Assembly (NCBI GenBank): GCA_016169945.1
Contig: JADLSH010000363.1
Span: forward strand, 2,046,001 to 2,110,000
Reading direction: 5' to 3'
DNA: 64,000 bases
DNA from: Trachythela sp. YZ-2020
Lineage: Eukaryota; Cnidaria; Anthozoa; Malacalcyonacea; Clavulariidae
The notes below the pieces were generated by a model that did no database searches, was not told where the DNA came from, and saw only the letters and a list, made by a program, of their open reading frames with translations. A program made the position numbers and the translations under genes. This document shows positions 48,697-62,100 of this stretch, one piece after another; positions within the stretch are counted from its first letter, which is position 1; the number at the start of each line of letters is the position of its first letter.

Positions 48697-49560
48697 GTAT
48701 GAAAATAGCAGTTATAATAGTATGAAAATAGCAGTTAGTAGTATGAAAATAGCAGTTATAATAGTATGAAAATAGCAGTTATAATAGTATGAAAATAGCA
48801 GTTATAATAGTATGAAAATAGCAGTTATAATAGTATGAAAATAGCAGTTATAATAGTATGAAAATAGCAGTTATAATAGTATGAAAATAGCAGTTATAAT
48901 AGTATGAAAATAGCAGTTATAATAGTATGAAAATAGCAGTTATAATAGTAAGAAAATAGCAGTTATAATAGTAAGAAAATAGCAGTTATAATAGTATGAA
49001 AATAGCAGTTAGTAGTATGAAAATAGCAGTTAGTAGTATGAAAATAGCAGTTAGTAGTATGAAAATAGCAGTTAGTAGTATGAAAATAGCAGTTAGTAGT
49101 ATGAAAATAGCAGTTAGTAGTATGAAAATAGCAGTTAGTAGTATGAAAATAGCAGTTAGTAGTATGAAAATAGCAGTTAGTAGTATGAAAATAGCAGTTA
49201 GTAGTATGAAAATAGCAGTTAGTAGTATGAAAATAGCAGTTAGTAGTATGAAAATAGCAGTTAGTAGTATGAAAATAGCAGTTAGTAGTATGAAAATAGC
49301 AGTTAGTAGTATGAAAATAGCAGTTAGTAGTATGAAAATAGCAGTTAGTAGTATGAAAATAGCAGTTAGTAGTATGAAAATAGCAGTTAGTAGTATGAAA
49401 ATAGCAGTTAGTAGTATGAAAATAGCAGTTAGTAGTATGAAAATAGCAGTTAGTAGTATGAAAATAGCAGTTAGTAGTATGAAAATAGCAGTTAGTAGTA
49501 TGAAAATAGCAGTTAGTAGTATGAAAATAGCAGTTAATAGTATGAAAATTATATTAATTC
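48697..49560. repeat. Minisatellite: 23-bp units then 21-bp units
   Basis: The first ~300 bp is about 14 units of AGTATGAAAATAGCAGTTATAAT (23 bp, a few with TAAG or shortened). From 48996 the array switches to at least 25 virtually identical 21-bp units ending in AGTTAGT instead of AGTTATAAT. Because 21 is divisible by three, the second part reads as 25 MKIAVSS repeats on the plus strand. There is no promoter, splice or family evidence that this is translated. Confidence 0.95.
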
Positions 49561-49726
49561 CATACTAATTGCCATGGAAACACTATGGGAGTAGGATATA
49601 CTATGGATATACTGATCTGTAAATAACACTGGTTTCTATTGTCTAGCAATGTTTAACTGGCTTCATTTTTGCACCATAAACAATGGATTTCAAATTTTTT
49701 TTCTAGTGAGATTCTAACGTTACTAT

Positions 49727-50195
49727 TCTACTCTTGACGTATGTGATTTACTGGATTTGCTGACAAGAGTAAGGCTATTGGCTCATACCTGGCGAAAAAT
49801 GTAGTGTTGCTGTTTTGTGTGAAATCACATACGTCAGGAAGAGAATTGGATTCCACAATAAAAATCCAATAATGAATATTGTCATTAGATATTACATGAA
49901 AATAGCAGAAGAGACGAAGAGTCCGACAAACACAATATATTTTTACAATATTTATTTGTCGTGAACGTCAGTCGAGTTCCTGCTAAAAAATAAATTGATG
50001 ATATTAAGTGGTTATTTGGAAAAGTACAAAAAAATCCGCAAAAAATTAATAAAAACAATCCAAATTTCGATCAAAAATCCGCAAAAAAATCCGCAAAAAA
50101 AATCCGCAGAAAAATCCGCGGATTTTGAAAGTCCAGAAAATCCCGTACACTTTTTTGGAGTGAAATGCCCCTCGGTGTGAACAGGCCTTAATATA
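49727..50195. mobile_element. Harbinger-like MITE, interrupted
   Basis: The CTTGACGTATGTGATTTACTG, GAGTAAGGCTATTGGCTC and AAATCACATACGTCAGG blocks match 17059-17249 up to GAATTGGATT at about 49851. A right end, GTGTGAACAGGCCTTAA, occurs at 50177-50192. The ~320 bp between them is unrelated sequence rich in AAAAATCCGC words. Confidence 0.6.
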
Positions 50196-50308
50196 CACGG
50201 CAATTTACATTTCGATAATTTACCCGTCTCGTCTACGAATTTAAACAATATTTGGCAGACTTCAGTGGTAAAAGAGCAAAAGAATACAACATTAAAGAGT
50301 GTACCAGT

Positions 50309-53300
50309 TTAAATCTCAATGTCCATGTCATTCTGTGCTCTCAATATTTGTTCATATCCAGCTCGTAACAGAAATTGAAACGTGGCGTTCTCAGTCAGTC
50401 CAGTTGTCTTTAGTTCTTCACAATTTAGAAAACTTTCAAGTGATGGCATGTATAAGGCCAAATCAAAACCTGAAATCATAAATATAGGTATATACACATT
50501 GACATTTACAACTCATGCAGACGATTTACAACTCATGCAGAGAAATTGTGTGCATGAATCTCGCTTTCTTTGCCGTTATTTGTCGTACTACAATGCCAGA
50601 AGATAACAAAGAAATGAATGAGAATTATAATGTCGGTGAAATGAGACGCGGGCTATGTTCACCGTTGTGCGTACAGTTTCCACATGCGTAACATGGCTCC
50701 GTGAGTCTGTGTAGATATTGCATTGCAAATTGCAGCAAAAATTGACCGAAGACCCAATACCAACTTAATCTTTAGGTCCCCATACGATACCCAAAGATAA
50801 TTTATATAGTTAATTTAAAATTTATTTATTTTTCAATTTTATTTTAACGAGGCAGACGTGTGCTGCTTAGCAGAAGTCGCTCCCTCGCCACAGACTGTCA
50901 TCAATACTAACAACAACTCGACGTAACATAACTCAACACGCTATGAGAACCCTGCCAAAGGGATTCCATTTAGAACACCTTTAATGCCACATAGATTGAT
51001 AGTGATCTACCAAAGTGTATTTAATTATACAACCTATAAAACAAGCATAACATGGCTCTGTGAGTCTTAGTATACAGCTATACTTTAGTTACGGTTTTCA
51101 CAGGCAATAGTCAAATGCACAATCCAAGCGTGAAGAGTGGGAATAAATATTTTGTTTAGTGAAATATGCATTAAGAATTCCCCTATAATGCCAAACGGGC
51201 AAAGAGCGAGTGGATGAAATACAATATATCTCTTACAACTCTATAAATCGGTGCAAAGTATACTGTGTTTACGGTCAATACTTACGATGGAGAACTATAT
51301 TTTCCTGACCAAAATAACAAGACGTGAACGAACTTCATAAATTACAGAAGAAAGCTGTTCGTCGCAAAAAGCAAATTTCTGGCATGCCGACAAATTAAGG
51401 GCATGCACAAATAGCTTGTGTTTCACTTCCTCTGGGAATTGCAAAACAAAAGGCAGTTAAAGTCATGCATATAAGAATATACAGGGTGTCCCAAAAAAGC
51501 CCCCCTTTAGAAATCACTCTTGTCCGTTATTATACCTTTGGGAATTGAATTGAATTGTACATGAACGGCGGAAGTATTTACAACTTCCCTTCGCGACGTA
51601 TAAGTTGTTACGACAAATACTCGTTGCTCTGTAGTCAGTTGAACCATTCTTACTCGAACTGACGGTAAGACGAATTTGTAATTTGACATTTTTGTGTTGC
51701 TGTTCGTTTTAGAAGCTATTTTAAATTCCCAGAGGTATAACAACGCACGTTTAACAACAAAAGAGTGATTTCTATAGGGGGAGTTTTTGGGGGACACCCT
51801 GTACTGGTAAACAGCTAAATAATACAATTTTGAACAAAGAGTGGGGTTATGTGGAAAGTACTCACAATGAAAACAGTGCAAGAGTATGGCACGCGCTTCG
51901 CTCCGCCGATATTTTCCGTTCTCGTCACTTTTTTGTTGCCTTTTGCCGTGACCCCACAGAAGGCCCCCATGCACCCCCTAACCTATAAAGCTAGCGGAAT
52001 GGTTACTTTAAATTAACTTGTTACTTAAAGGATTGGTGTCACACCAGGGTATTGCCGGCTCAGTCAAATTCCTGCTGGCGGACATTTTTTGGCCCGACCA
52101 GCCATGAGAAGATCTGGAAGTTTTTATAATCCGTCATATATTTAACCCATACTTTGATAACCCTTGCTCTTTTTATCTAAATCTTATTGGAAATATACCA
52201 AACGAGGTATTTTTATCGTTATTTGTTGCTGTTGGGTAAGATTAAAACAATAACAAAAGCCTGCAATGCATGACCCTGACACTAATCCTTTAACATGTAG
52301 CTACTAGCATCGGCATCATTTCTCTTTATACCTTCATGTAACGCTATTTCAACCGTTTTAAAGAATACTGTATTCCTGGCGACCAATATTGGATCGTCTG
52401 CTTGTATATTTGCCCAGCTAAAAACGTAAACAAGTACAATTAAGGTTCAAATTTGCCGCTCACAATCTTGCGCAATACTACGGTACTGCAAGCAGTCCGA
52501 TCGCTTGGTCAAGCGCGAACAATGGTCGAGCGTTTTTTCTATTCATAACCCCCATGGTATTTGCATAACAATTAGCATAACAATAGTCACGATCCAGTCA
52601 CGATCCAGTGATCGGAATGTTTCATTGTCTTTTCATTGTTTTGAAAATCCATGACATCCAGTCACCCACTGCTATGACGTATTTTTAAACTTAGGCCAAG
52701 GTCATATTGCAATCCGGGGGGAGAGATTGCAATCCGGGGGGAGAGAGGGCAACCCGTCCCCTCTTCCAAAAAGCAAGATCTAAAATCTGATGTAGTCCTC
52801 CTTTTTGGATTTCAACTATCGCATCAAATTATACTTACTCGTCTACAAGAATGGCCTGGCACCAAACTCTTAAGCGTAGTGCTTCGTATTCATCGCGTTG
52901 AGCCTCGTCCTAAATATAAACAACACCGTGACATCGCACTTCTGCACTTCTAACCAAATAGAAAAAAAACAGAGAATTCCACTGCTTGCGATGAAAATAA
53001 ATAACACATACCGTGTATGTAATATGCAAAACATCCAAAGCTTTTTTAAAATCAGATTCATCGCGATTCCTATTCACATCACTTATATAAAGCTAGAATG
53101 AATAGAAATAGAATTTCGTCTTAAAGTGTGCTGTAAGTCGTTGGCGTCTACATGCACATGCCGCCATTTTGAATTTTGCACTTGACGTGAAATTGCACTG
53201 TTTCCAGCTAATCAAAACTGAGCTATTTCTTTGTATAAATGTATACAATGGGTATGCTACAGACCTCAATTAATTGTTCTGGTGAAAGAGGTGGCATTTC

Positions 53301-56105
53301 AACTGGGTCCACAGATACACTCTGAAATGACAAACGAAATAAATGCAAGTTCATAAAGTTGTTCCTGCAATATGCAGTTGTCTGATTATAATCTTGCCTA
53401 AAGGTTCGTTCACACGTTGCGATTTGTCGGGCCGATTTCAGGTGCACGTTAATGATATTTGAAAAATACGTGGCAAACGTCATCTGGTAACATCACCAAC
53501 TGAAAATATTCGTCATTAACATTCAGCAAAACCTAAAATCGGCCCGACAAATCGCAGTGTGTAAACGTATCTTAAGTCGCATGCAAAGTGTTTCCAGTGT
53601 GACTCATTGAACTATATACAAACTGGAACGCTAACTCGATACGCCAAACCCGATAATAGGATGAAGCCAAGCTAGTTTTTCTGAGTTTTGAGTTGAAATA
53701 CTTAACGCCGAACATTGGGCTGTATATGAAATTGAAGCTATTAAAAAGTTCTATTTGATATAAAAACTTCAAGACTTTAGGCAAAATGGAAATACAAAAA
53801 CAACCGCAATTTTGTAAAATACGGCAAATTTTCCCTCAAAATTTTAAGTATTTCCCTTTACCTAAAGTCTTGAAGTTTTTATATCAAATATAACTTTTTA
53901 ATAGCTTCAATTTCATATACAGCCCAATGTTCGGCGTTAAGTATTTCAACTCAAAACTCAGCTGGCTTGAATTAAGCTGGCTTCAATTTCCCCCCCTGCG
54001 TTAGCGTTCCAGTCTATTATAGTTCAATGGTGTGACTGCATCAAACACTATAGGTTTTCTCTTGCTACAATAAGCGATGGCCCTGGCAGGATCATTATAG
54101 ACAACAGTTTAGAACTGATAAAGTCATCCAATATATATAAAAGGTTAGTAGGTTTACTATGTTATAGACTAATTGGTCGTCATTTTGGGTTTATCCACCA
54201 GATATAGGGTGAACACACTTCGTATAACTGGTCCCTAACGAACTTTAGTCAAATGAACACACCTGTAAAACCTCAACAGGAATGGCTTCTTGATGTGTAA
54301 TCAGTGTTTGTTGATTTGTTATGTCTGTTGAGAGAGAGAGAGAGAGAGAAAAATGACAAGCCTGATAACATCGATAGTTACACACGCAAAAATCTTGTCA
54401 ATAAGATGTATTCGCAAAAAGACCTGCGGTAAGCTTGTCAACAAGTTGTAACAATGTTGTCATTTTATCAAGTTGCTACAAGGTTGTCACTCACAACTTG
54501 TTAACAAGTTGTTGAATTGTAGGACGATAACAAGTTGTTGGAACAACTCGTAACAAGTCTGTTGAGTCAACAAGCCGTTGACAACTTGTCAACTGTTACA
54601 CAGATAATCGTCTTATAATTCACAGCTACATTACCATCTAATAGCTGTATTGTTTCATCTTCTTCACTTTCATCTGACGCAAGTAACGCCAATTTAGCCA
54701 GACTGAGCAAGGTCTAAACAAATGAGAAAATGAAAGTCGATATAACTACAGGTTTGTTACAACCAAGTGGTTGACAAAATATCAGGAGTCTAGGTGGATT
54801 TCGTTTGATGTCACAACATTAAAGCTACAATTAACAATTATTCGCCGAAGGCGAGGTGAATATCGTTGAATAAAAACCGAGACGAAGTCGAGGTTTTTAT
54901 TCGCCGATATTCACCGAGCCTGAGGCGAATAATTGTTTTAGTAAAATTACATAGGTGATTATTTGGAAAAAATAAAAAATGCACATTTCAAAAATATTTT
55001 AATTGAATATCTACGATAAAAGCGGCTTAAAAACGCTTTAGGTGATTATCGCGTATTAATCCGAGGTAGCGCAACCAATCAGCGTTGAGAATTTTCAATA
55101 ATCACCTATGTAATTTTACTAATGATCGTTGTTTTATATGTTCCGTATATCATTATACTAAGAATGTTCATCAAAAATTTTGAGTCGATACAATCATGAC
55201 AGAATTGTTAACCAATAAATTCGTTGCAAAGTTACAGTACCTTTTTCCGTCCCAAATACAGTTCTTCTTTGCCAGCTAGGTCTTTCAGTGTATCAAAAGC
55301 CTAAATTAGAACAATGCAAAAACGCCAAACTCAGTTTTAAAGCTCAGTAATTTTGCAGAATAATATAGAATAAGCTGCCGTGGTTTGTACCGGACTACCT
55401 AAAGTCTAAAGTTCGACAGCCGTTTATTATGGACCAACAAGAGTCAACATTTCTGAAGTTGACTAGTATCTGCCGGCCCGTAAATAAACGTTTGAGATAT
55501 GATCACAAACATCTATACGACATACCTGATAAAATGACTGTCTTTCGATGTCATGTAGCCACTTAAGGTGGTCATGAGACGATAAAAACTTTGAAAGATT
55601 TTCGTGTTGTGTTGTAGGTTGACTCATTAGTTTGCTTCGTTTGCCTATAAAACGTTGAAAATACTTTTATAAAAATATTGATGGACTTTATATTGTCATA
55701 TTCAGGATAGTAGCTGAAGCGACAAACAAAAGGACCTAAATCAGAAGACTAAAACATACCTCTGTCCATATACCATTTGAATGCAAAATCTGAAAAATTC
55801 TACAGAACAAAAAATTGTTACATATTCGACAAAACGTAGAAGCAACAATCTACTTACAGAATCATCGCAAACCTTTTTTTAGCCCCCCCTCCCTAAAAAA
55901 CCCCGTCTCTAATAAGACCCCTCCCCATTTTTAGGGGAAGAAATGAATGGATTTTGATCGATCAATCTTACCTCAGTGTTAAACAAATTCATGTAATGCT
56001 GTAGTTTATCTTGGTCTTGAAGGTCTTCACATATTTCAATCAAAATATCAAAATCTCGATATTTCTCTGCAAGTGATAACGCCTCCTCCAGATAACCACA
56101 GGAAA
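50309..56105 (-). CDS. NUP133: NUP133 C-terminal exons, Nup107-binding region
   Basis: Eleven exons from SCGYLEEALSLAEKYRDFD to the stop TAA at 50309-50311. The last exon encodes FDLALYMPSLESFLNCEEL and ends FQFLLRAGYEQILRAQ plus nine residues. In human Nup133 this C-terminal domain contacts the Nup107 C-terminus. Exon 55799-55760 is entered at the distal of two AGs ten bases apart (CTGTAG then TTTCAG). Only the upstream AG keeps the frame and yields NFSDFAFKW. Confidence 0.92.
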
Positions 56106-59100
56106 CTAGAGAATAATAAGGTGTTAGTAGCGGCCTAACTATCGCTTTGAAAGCGACAAAAACAGACAGAAAATACTCCAAAAATCATTGACAGGGTACG
56201 AAATACATTTAATATATAGAAATTAGTTCAAATAAAAGTTTTCTACAGAATTAATAGCGAAAGAGCAGCGAAAAAACATGTTCATGAGAATATAAATTTT
56301 TCGAAAAGCCGCACGAAAAAACAAAAAATTTGCACTCAGTAACATCTCAAACTTTTTATATCAAGCAATACTTTACTAAAACCGATTATTTCACGTTATG
56401 AAAAAAAACCAACACTGAAAAGTCGCGACAAGGTTTGTGGGTGAACGAACTGTAAAAATATTACAACAGAGAAGAGCACCTATATTATTGCTGCAGTTAA
56501 TATCTATAAGACTATATTATCTGCTCATATACGATTCGAGCTCATGGTATAATTGTAAATTATATACTGTAGCCTTCCATTCAACGAAACACCTGGTCAA
56601 ACGAAGATGAGAGTCAATGAGAGTTGCAACACTCGATAGCATTTGACTGCCAACTCTCATCAACTCTCATGCACTCTCATCAACTTTGAGTTGGTTCAAA
56701 TTTTGATGTCAGTTTTTGCACGTTTGACCGGTACGCGCGATAATATCCAGTCAACACTCGTGCAACCTCGTCCTTGATTGACCAGGACATAACAATCCAA
56801 CCTCGTACTCAGGCTCTTTGCTCTGATGCTCCTTCTCCCAGGGTACAAGGTCGCTAACAAGTTATGTTACTCCTACCTAATGGATAAATAACTTGATGGC
56901 GATCGTGTTCGTATTTTTGAACGGTTTCCGCAAATCTGGATTGGTCATCAAGATTTCTAGAAACGGGATAAGACAAGGTTACAATGGATTATCTTGTGAT
57001 TACATGTTGGTACTTTAACACATGATAACTTGTTTTTACCAATACAAGATGTTATCAAAGCTTATTAAAATCATTTACCATTCCGTTAAAGTGTACCTTA
57101 AAGAGTTCAATTGTGTGACAAAGCCATCCAATAGAACATCTGATAAATCGACAAGCTGTTGAACTAATACGGCTTTTGTCTAAAGTAAAACATAAACGAA
57201 TAAAGAACTTGAATTCCGAGGTTCAAGTGCAGGTAGCGAGAGACGATATGCTTTTGTAGGCACGGTCTTAGCCAGCCTACCGTCCAGCCGTCTTATGGAC
57301 GGCCATCTTAAAATTTGGACGATCACTTGAAAATGACGGCTTTTGGACGGCTGATTATCATATTGACGCTTTTCTAAAAATCTGTACATTGTACACTGTA
57401 GTTGATCACTCCAATTGGCAAAATAGTGTAGACCTGTAGCGATCATATACAATATGTCTTCTACAGTCTAATGTCTTGTCATTGATTCCTATCATTGTCT
57501 AAGAACTCTCGTTTCCACTAATCATTGACAGTCAAATTCGAGGCAATTCCAGTCAAATAGCTCATATTTGGCTAATATTGGAATGTGAATTGATCATGCA
57601 AGTTTGTAACTGAATCTTATCTGTGATTTCGTCCTCTTAATAAGCCATCGAAAATATACAGTAATAATATGCTGCCAGAGAGGATGTCTTTATACCATCC
57701 TTGCGCAAATGTTAAGTTGTATGCCAAATTTGGACGCCCTGGCTAAGACCTATCCTACTAACTTCCAGACGAAGAGCCTTCGCTCGAAACGTCGAAGTTC
57801 TTGTCTTATTTTTCAGGTATAGTTTGATCCTACAACCCTCCAGAATAAAGAAACATGCGATAAACAGATTTATAGAGTAGAATAATCGGTTGCCACCCCT
57901 GCATAATTGACCGTAGAAGTCCTTGCGTCACGCCACTGTCGGACAATACAAATTTGCCCTACTGTGCATGTATTCCACATTGCATTGCGTATACCTAATG
58001 TTTATAATTATGGATTGAAAAACTGTGTGACGTAAGCACTTCTAGAGTCAATTACCACCGTATATACCACGCGTACTTTTGCTAGCTCTGAAAGGGGAGC
58101 GCGGACTGGGACCAAATTTGACTCATCCGGTTTCGATCCGGTTCTAACAGAAAAAAGGTTGAGAACCGTGCAAGTGTTGAGTGTACATTACTGTACCTAA
58201 CTGTACCTAACTGTACATTACTGTACCTAACTGTACATTACTGTACCTAACTATACATTACTGTACCTAACTGTACATTACTGTACCTAACTGTACATTA
58301 CTGTACCTAACTGTACATTACTGTACCTAACTGTACATTACTGTACCTAACTGTACATTACTGTACCTTTTGGTCCTCAGCTAACGGAAGTGCTCTTTCA
58401 CGTGAAATCTCAAGCTAGGAAAAATTACAAAAGATGTTATAGATTCTGGCATTTATACTCGAGTAAATTTAGTAAACCTTCTCTTAATACTTGTTAAACG
58501 TTCTACCAAAGAGTTACAAATTGAACTTAATACGAAACCTGTTCCAAAAGAAGTGTTCTTGTTCCATCAGGTCCGCTTGATGCTGTTAAAGAAACAAAAA
58601 CACAAGAACTATGGCAGATATTCCGTGTAGGCAAATTATCTCTATTTTTGCCTCCCTGTAATAGGTGGGTTTCACTAAAAGCACTATCAAGTCTATCATG
58701 CAGCAGAGAGTGGTCAACCTACAGTTATCAGAGTGAGAAAATAATGTCCAATTCAGCAAAAAGTCACCAATTTAAAGAGTAAGGTACATACATGTCCAAG
58801 GCAAAAATTCCACAATTATTTCATCATCGCGAGACGAAGTGTAAAGTTCGTCGTTTGCCTGACGATATTGCCAAGCCTCCTGAAGTGTACTCTGAAATAA
58901 ATCATAATAAATAGATGACTCATCAACTCTTATCCTCGTTTGACGAGGGTTTAAAGGTGGACTTCCGGCTTCATTTTTAACACAATAGTTCCCAATCCAG
59001 TTCTATTTCCCGGTCAGTGAACTTACCTCCAATATACTGTTTACAGCCATTATAATCTCCCGATAGTCTTGCTGTGTTGGCTGTTGCGATAATTTATATT

Positions 59101-62100
59101 TTTCAAATTCCAATAATCCAGAAATTACGTCTGAAATTCGGCTAACCTATAAGAAACATGTAATTTTGAAGTCCAATATTTATACTTCATGATATTTTTC
59201 ACACTAACTATAATAAAACTGCTGAGGAAATTGTAATAAATGGGGATAGATTAGCATTGAAATGAAAAAACAATCTTTCAGAAATAAAAATTGGTTCTTT
59301 GTCTTTTTGCTATTACTCCAAAATATTTAAAAGAACAAAAATGTTAACGGATCCCGTTAGTGTCCACAAATCCCCCGCCAACAAACTTCGAAAAACATTT
59401 GACTTACATGCAAACAAAAATTAAAATGATTATTTAAAATTACCTCGCGGTAAAACAAGTCTTGTTGGGTAAGACCTTTTGGCGCAGATTCTTGATCTCT
59501 GTGTTGCATAATTAACTCAATTGCACCATCCACGAGCTCTTGATATCTACAACATGACAGATATCGTGAATTAACAACACAAAATAATCTATATATCGCT
59601 TTCTCAAACATAGAATTGCACAAGTAACCCCTCTTCAATTAGAACCATTTCTACAAATGTATACTTACTTGTTGTGTTGTCGTCGCAAGGCTATTGCAAA
59701 CTTAAGTTTTTCAGCATGACCACATAAAAGATGTCTTGTATTAACAACTCTTCCAAACCGTTGAATTGTGGAGAGCTGCAAAAGAAGACAAAATGTATGA
59801 CCGATACACCATCTCTTCGAGACTATTCGGAACTTGTCTCAGAACCACCCCCCAAAGGAAATGAAACACAGAAAAAACCCGTTGAACAATAGCTGATTGA
59901 CTAAGTCACTAAGTTGTATTATGGATTTATATCAATTTTCACAAAATGTATAAATTGAAAACCTTTTGGAACAGCAGAACTTCCTTCAAAAACTGTACAA
60001 AGTAATCGTGGGCCTTCAGTTTGTCTTCTAGCTGATGAATAATAATGAGAGAGGCTGACGATGAACCAGAATCTATATATTGTTAAAGAACAAAAACATC
60101 TACAGTTCATAAAAAAACTAGATAAATAGTCGCCATGTATGTATACCTTATAAGGGTGACTTACTTGGCTACTTTATATTTCTAAACTAAATTACGTTAA
60201 TTTTGGGTATGGGTAATAAATTGACCCTTACGAATCAATCCAACCTTAAATTTGCTGGGAAATCCTCGTACTCATATACTAGCTTTTGCGCTCTGATTCG
60301 CAGACTATTAACTATCGTAAAGTCTTTAGGCGGCCTAACATATCGGAGCGACATAATTACGCATTCACTGGGTAGTTTACGAAGACGTGGCAAGAACACG
60401 TGCAGTGACAAGTGACCTCGTGTGGAAGAATTAGTCAATGCTCCACCAAAGTCGTGGGGTTTCTCTGGGGTGTCCCCAACAGTATATTTTACAACGTATA
60501 TTCAGGGCGCGAAATAACGGCTGCAGGGTTGCCGGTCAAGGTGATCGGCCAAACCAACTTTAGCTCGGACATCCGGCATTTGTTTCCGGTCAAATTATTC
60601 AGCTAAACTAAAGCCTGACAAAGTCCCCTTAAATGTAAAATACTTAATGTAACTAGAAAAATGTCTGTAGAAGTCAAGAATCACTTCTGAGTTTTATTAT
60701 AAAGTCCGTACAGTAAATATTATTCAAAGTAAACGCAACATCAAACGAAATTAACAAAGAAGATAAGTTTTGACAGTTGCAGCCACTGCGGTGCCGGCTA
60801 TTTTCACTTGTCAGCAACTTCGAAACTTAATCCATGAGAAAATTGCATGAAAATAGTTTGCTCGTTCGCTTTATTTAGCAACTGAATTACATGTAAACTT
60901 TAAAAAGTAGCCGGTCAAAATGCGAGAATTTGACCGGACAACTACTCATTTTGGCCGGACATTGTCCGTTGACCGGCCGTTATTTCGCGCCCTGATATTA
61001 CTTGTCCATATGCAGTATGTTTATGTTTTTTTATACACGGTTTAAATTCCCATCAACTCACCAGCAGGAACTGCCTCAGCCCACCTCGGGTCAGAGGCTG
61101 GATAATCATCAATAATTTCTTGACTAACATCCACAACCGCTGTGTCTAAACTTGAAACTCCTTCAAGTTGAGTGATATCTTCAAATTGTTCTTCACACAT
61201 TGTTTGGGCTTCATCCTATAGAAACCCAATTTTACTAGTTTTACTGCAATGTCCTATGTTATACCGCGAAATTCTATGCTAATACACCTTTTCGATAATT
61301 ACGTCACGAATATCTCCTTGGCCTGGAAGCCTCGCTATTGGCTCACGATTCACGAGAACGAGGCTCCCGGGCCAAGAAGGGATTTGTGACGTAATTATGG
61401 AAAGGGTGTATTAAGATCACATACCGTCACAGTACTGCATACCCCCCCATCCATCACCCATGATTACGCAACCTCGCCCTGATTATTCAAAATGGCCGCC
61501 GTTTAAGAGCGGGCGATATGTATAAGGCTTTAATAACAGGCTTTAATAACGCATTAATAACAGGCTTTCTTTTAATTAAACAACACAGCGTACATTAAAT
61601 GTTCATTGTAGACTTCTTTGCATATTCAATAGCACGTTCACTTAATTATTGTTGGTATAAAAATCGCTGGAAATTATGGCGAAAATTCGGCCTTGTATTC
61701 GGTTACCGGCAGTTCGGAACTTTGTCTTTGTCTTCGAGGTAAATAACAAGACTTACAACTATGACAAGGTTTGACATCCTTATATCAATTCCACCGCTTT
61801 TTGTTGTATTTAGTTGTTCTCAATTCTCAAAAACGTGACGATGCAAAATTCTTATATGAAATATTTCATCATGATTCATGAAATTGGCTGAAGTATTGTC
61901 AAATTTTGTCTTGAATATTCGACTATAGGACGGGTCGTGAATTTTGCAACCCGGGGACAGTGTGAACGCCTCAGCAGGCGTCTTGTGCTAATTTAATTCA
62001 TCACCCTAGTGACTTGCATAGCCAGTATGTATCATCGGACAACATACCAACCGTATCATACCTTATTTCCTTGACAAAACTGTAAAAACGCCGTCCTTAA

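Larger units (their letters stand above)
47258..50308. other. Intergenic region between the NXPE-like gene and NUP133
   Basis: No gene is recognised. It holds a two-phase minisatellite (48697-49560), a damaged Harbinger-like MITE (about 49727-50195) and a possible NUP133 polyadenylation signal on the minus strand (AATAAA, 49951-49956). Confidence 0.6.

Noticed and set aside
48697..49560. Tandem array as a CRISPR
   Set aside because: Units are contiguous with no spacers, and the genome is eukaryotic.
48996..49568. 190-codon open frame of MKIAVSS repeats
   Set aside because: It results from 21-bp units being a multiple of three; the adjacent 23-bp units break it and there is no sign of a gene.
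51325..51445. Minus-strand stretch reading FPEEVKHKLFVHALNLSAC as an extra NUP133 exon
   Set aside because: Exons 52417-52332 and 50469-50309 already join in phase and match the conserved C-terminus; no matching human segment exists and splice sites are not clear.
55857..55875. Micro-exon GTTTGCGATGATTCT with a strong GTAAGT donor between NUP133 exons
   Set aside because: It was considered to fix a one-base frame gap, but using the upstream AG of the next exon (ending at 55799) restores the frame and the conserved NFSD without it.
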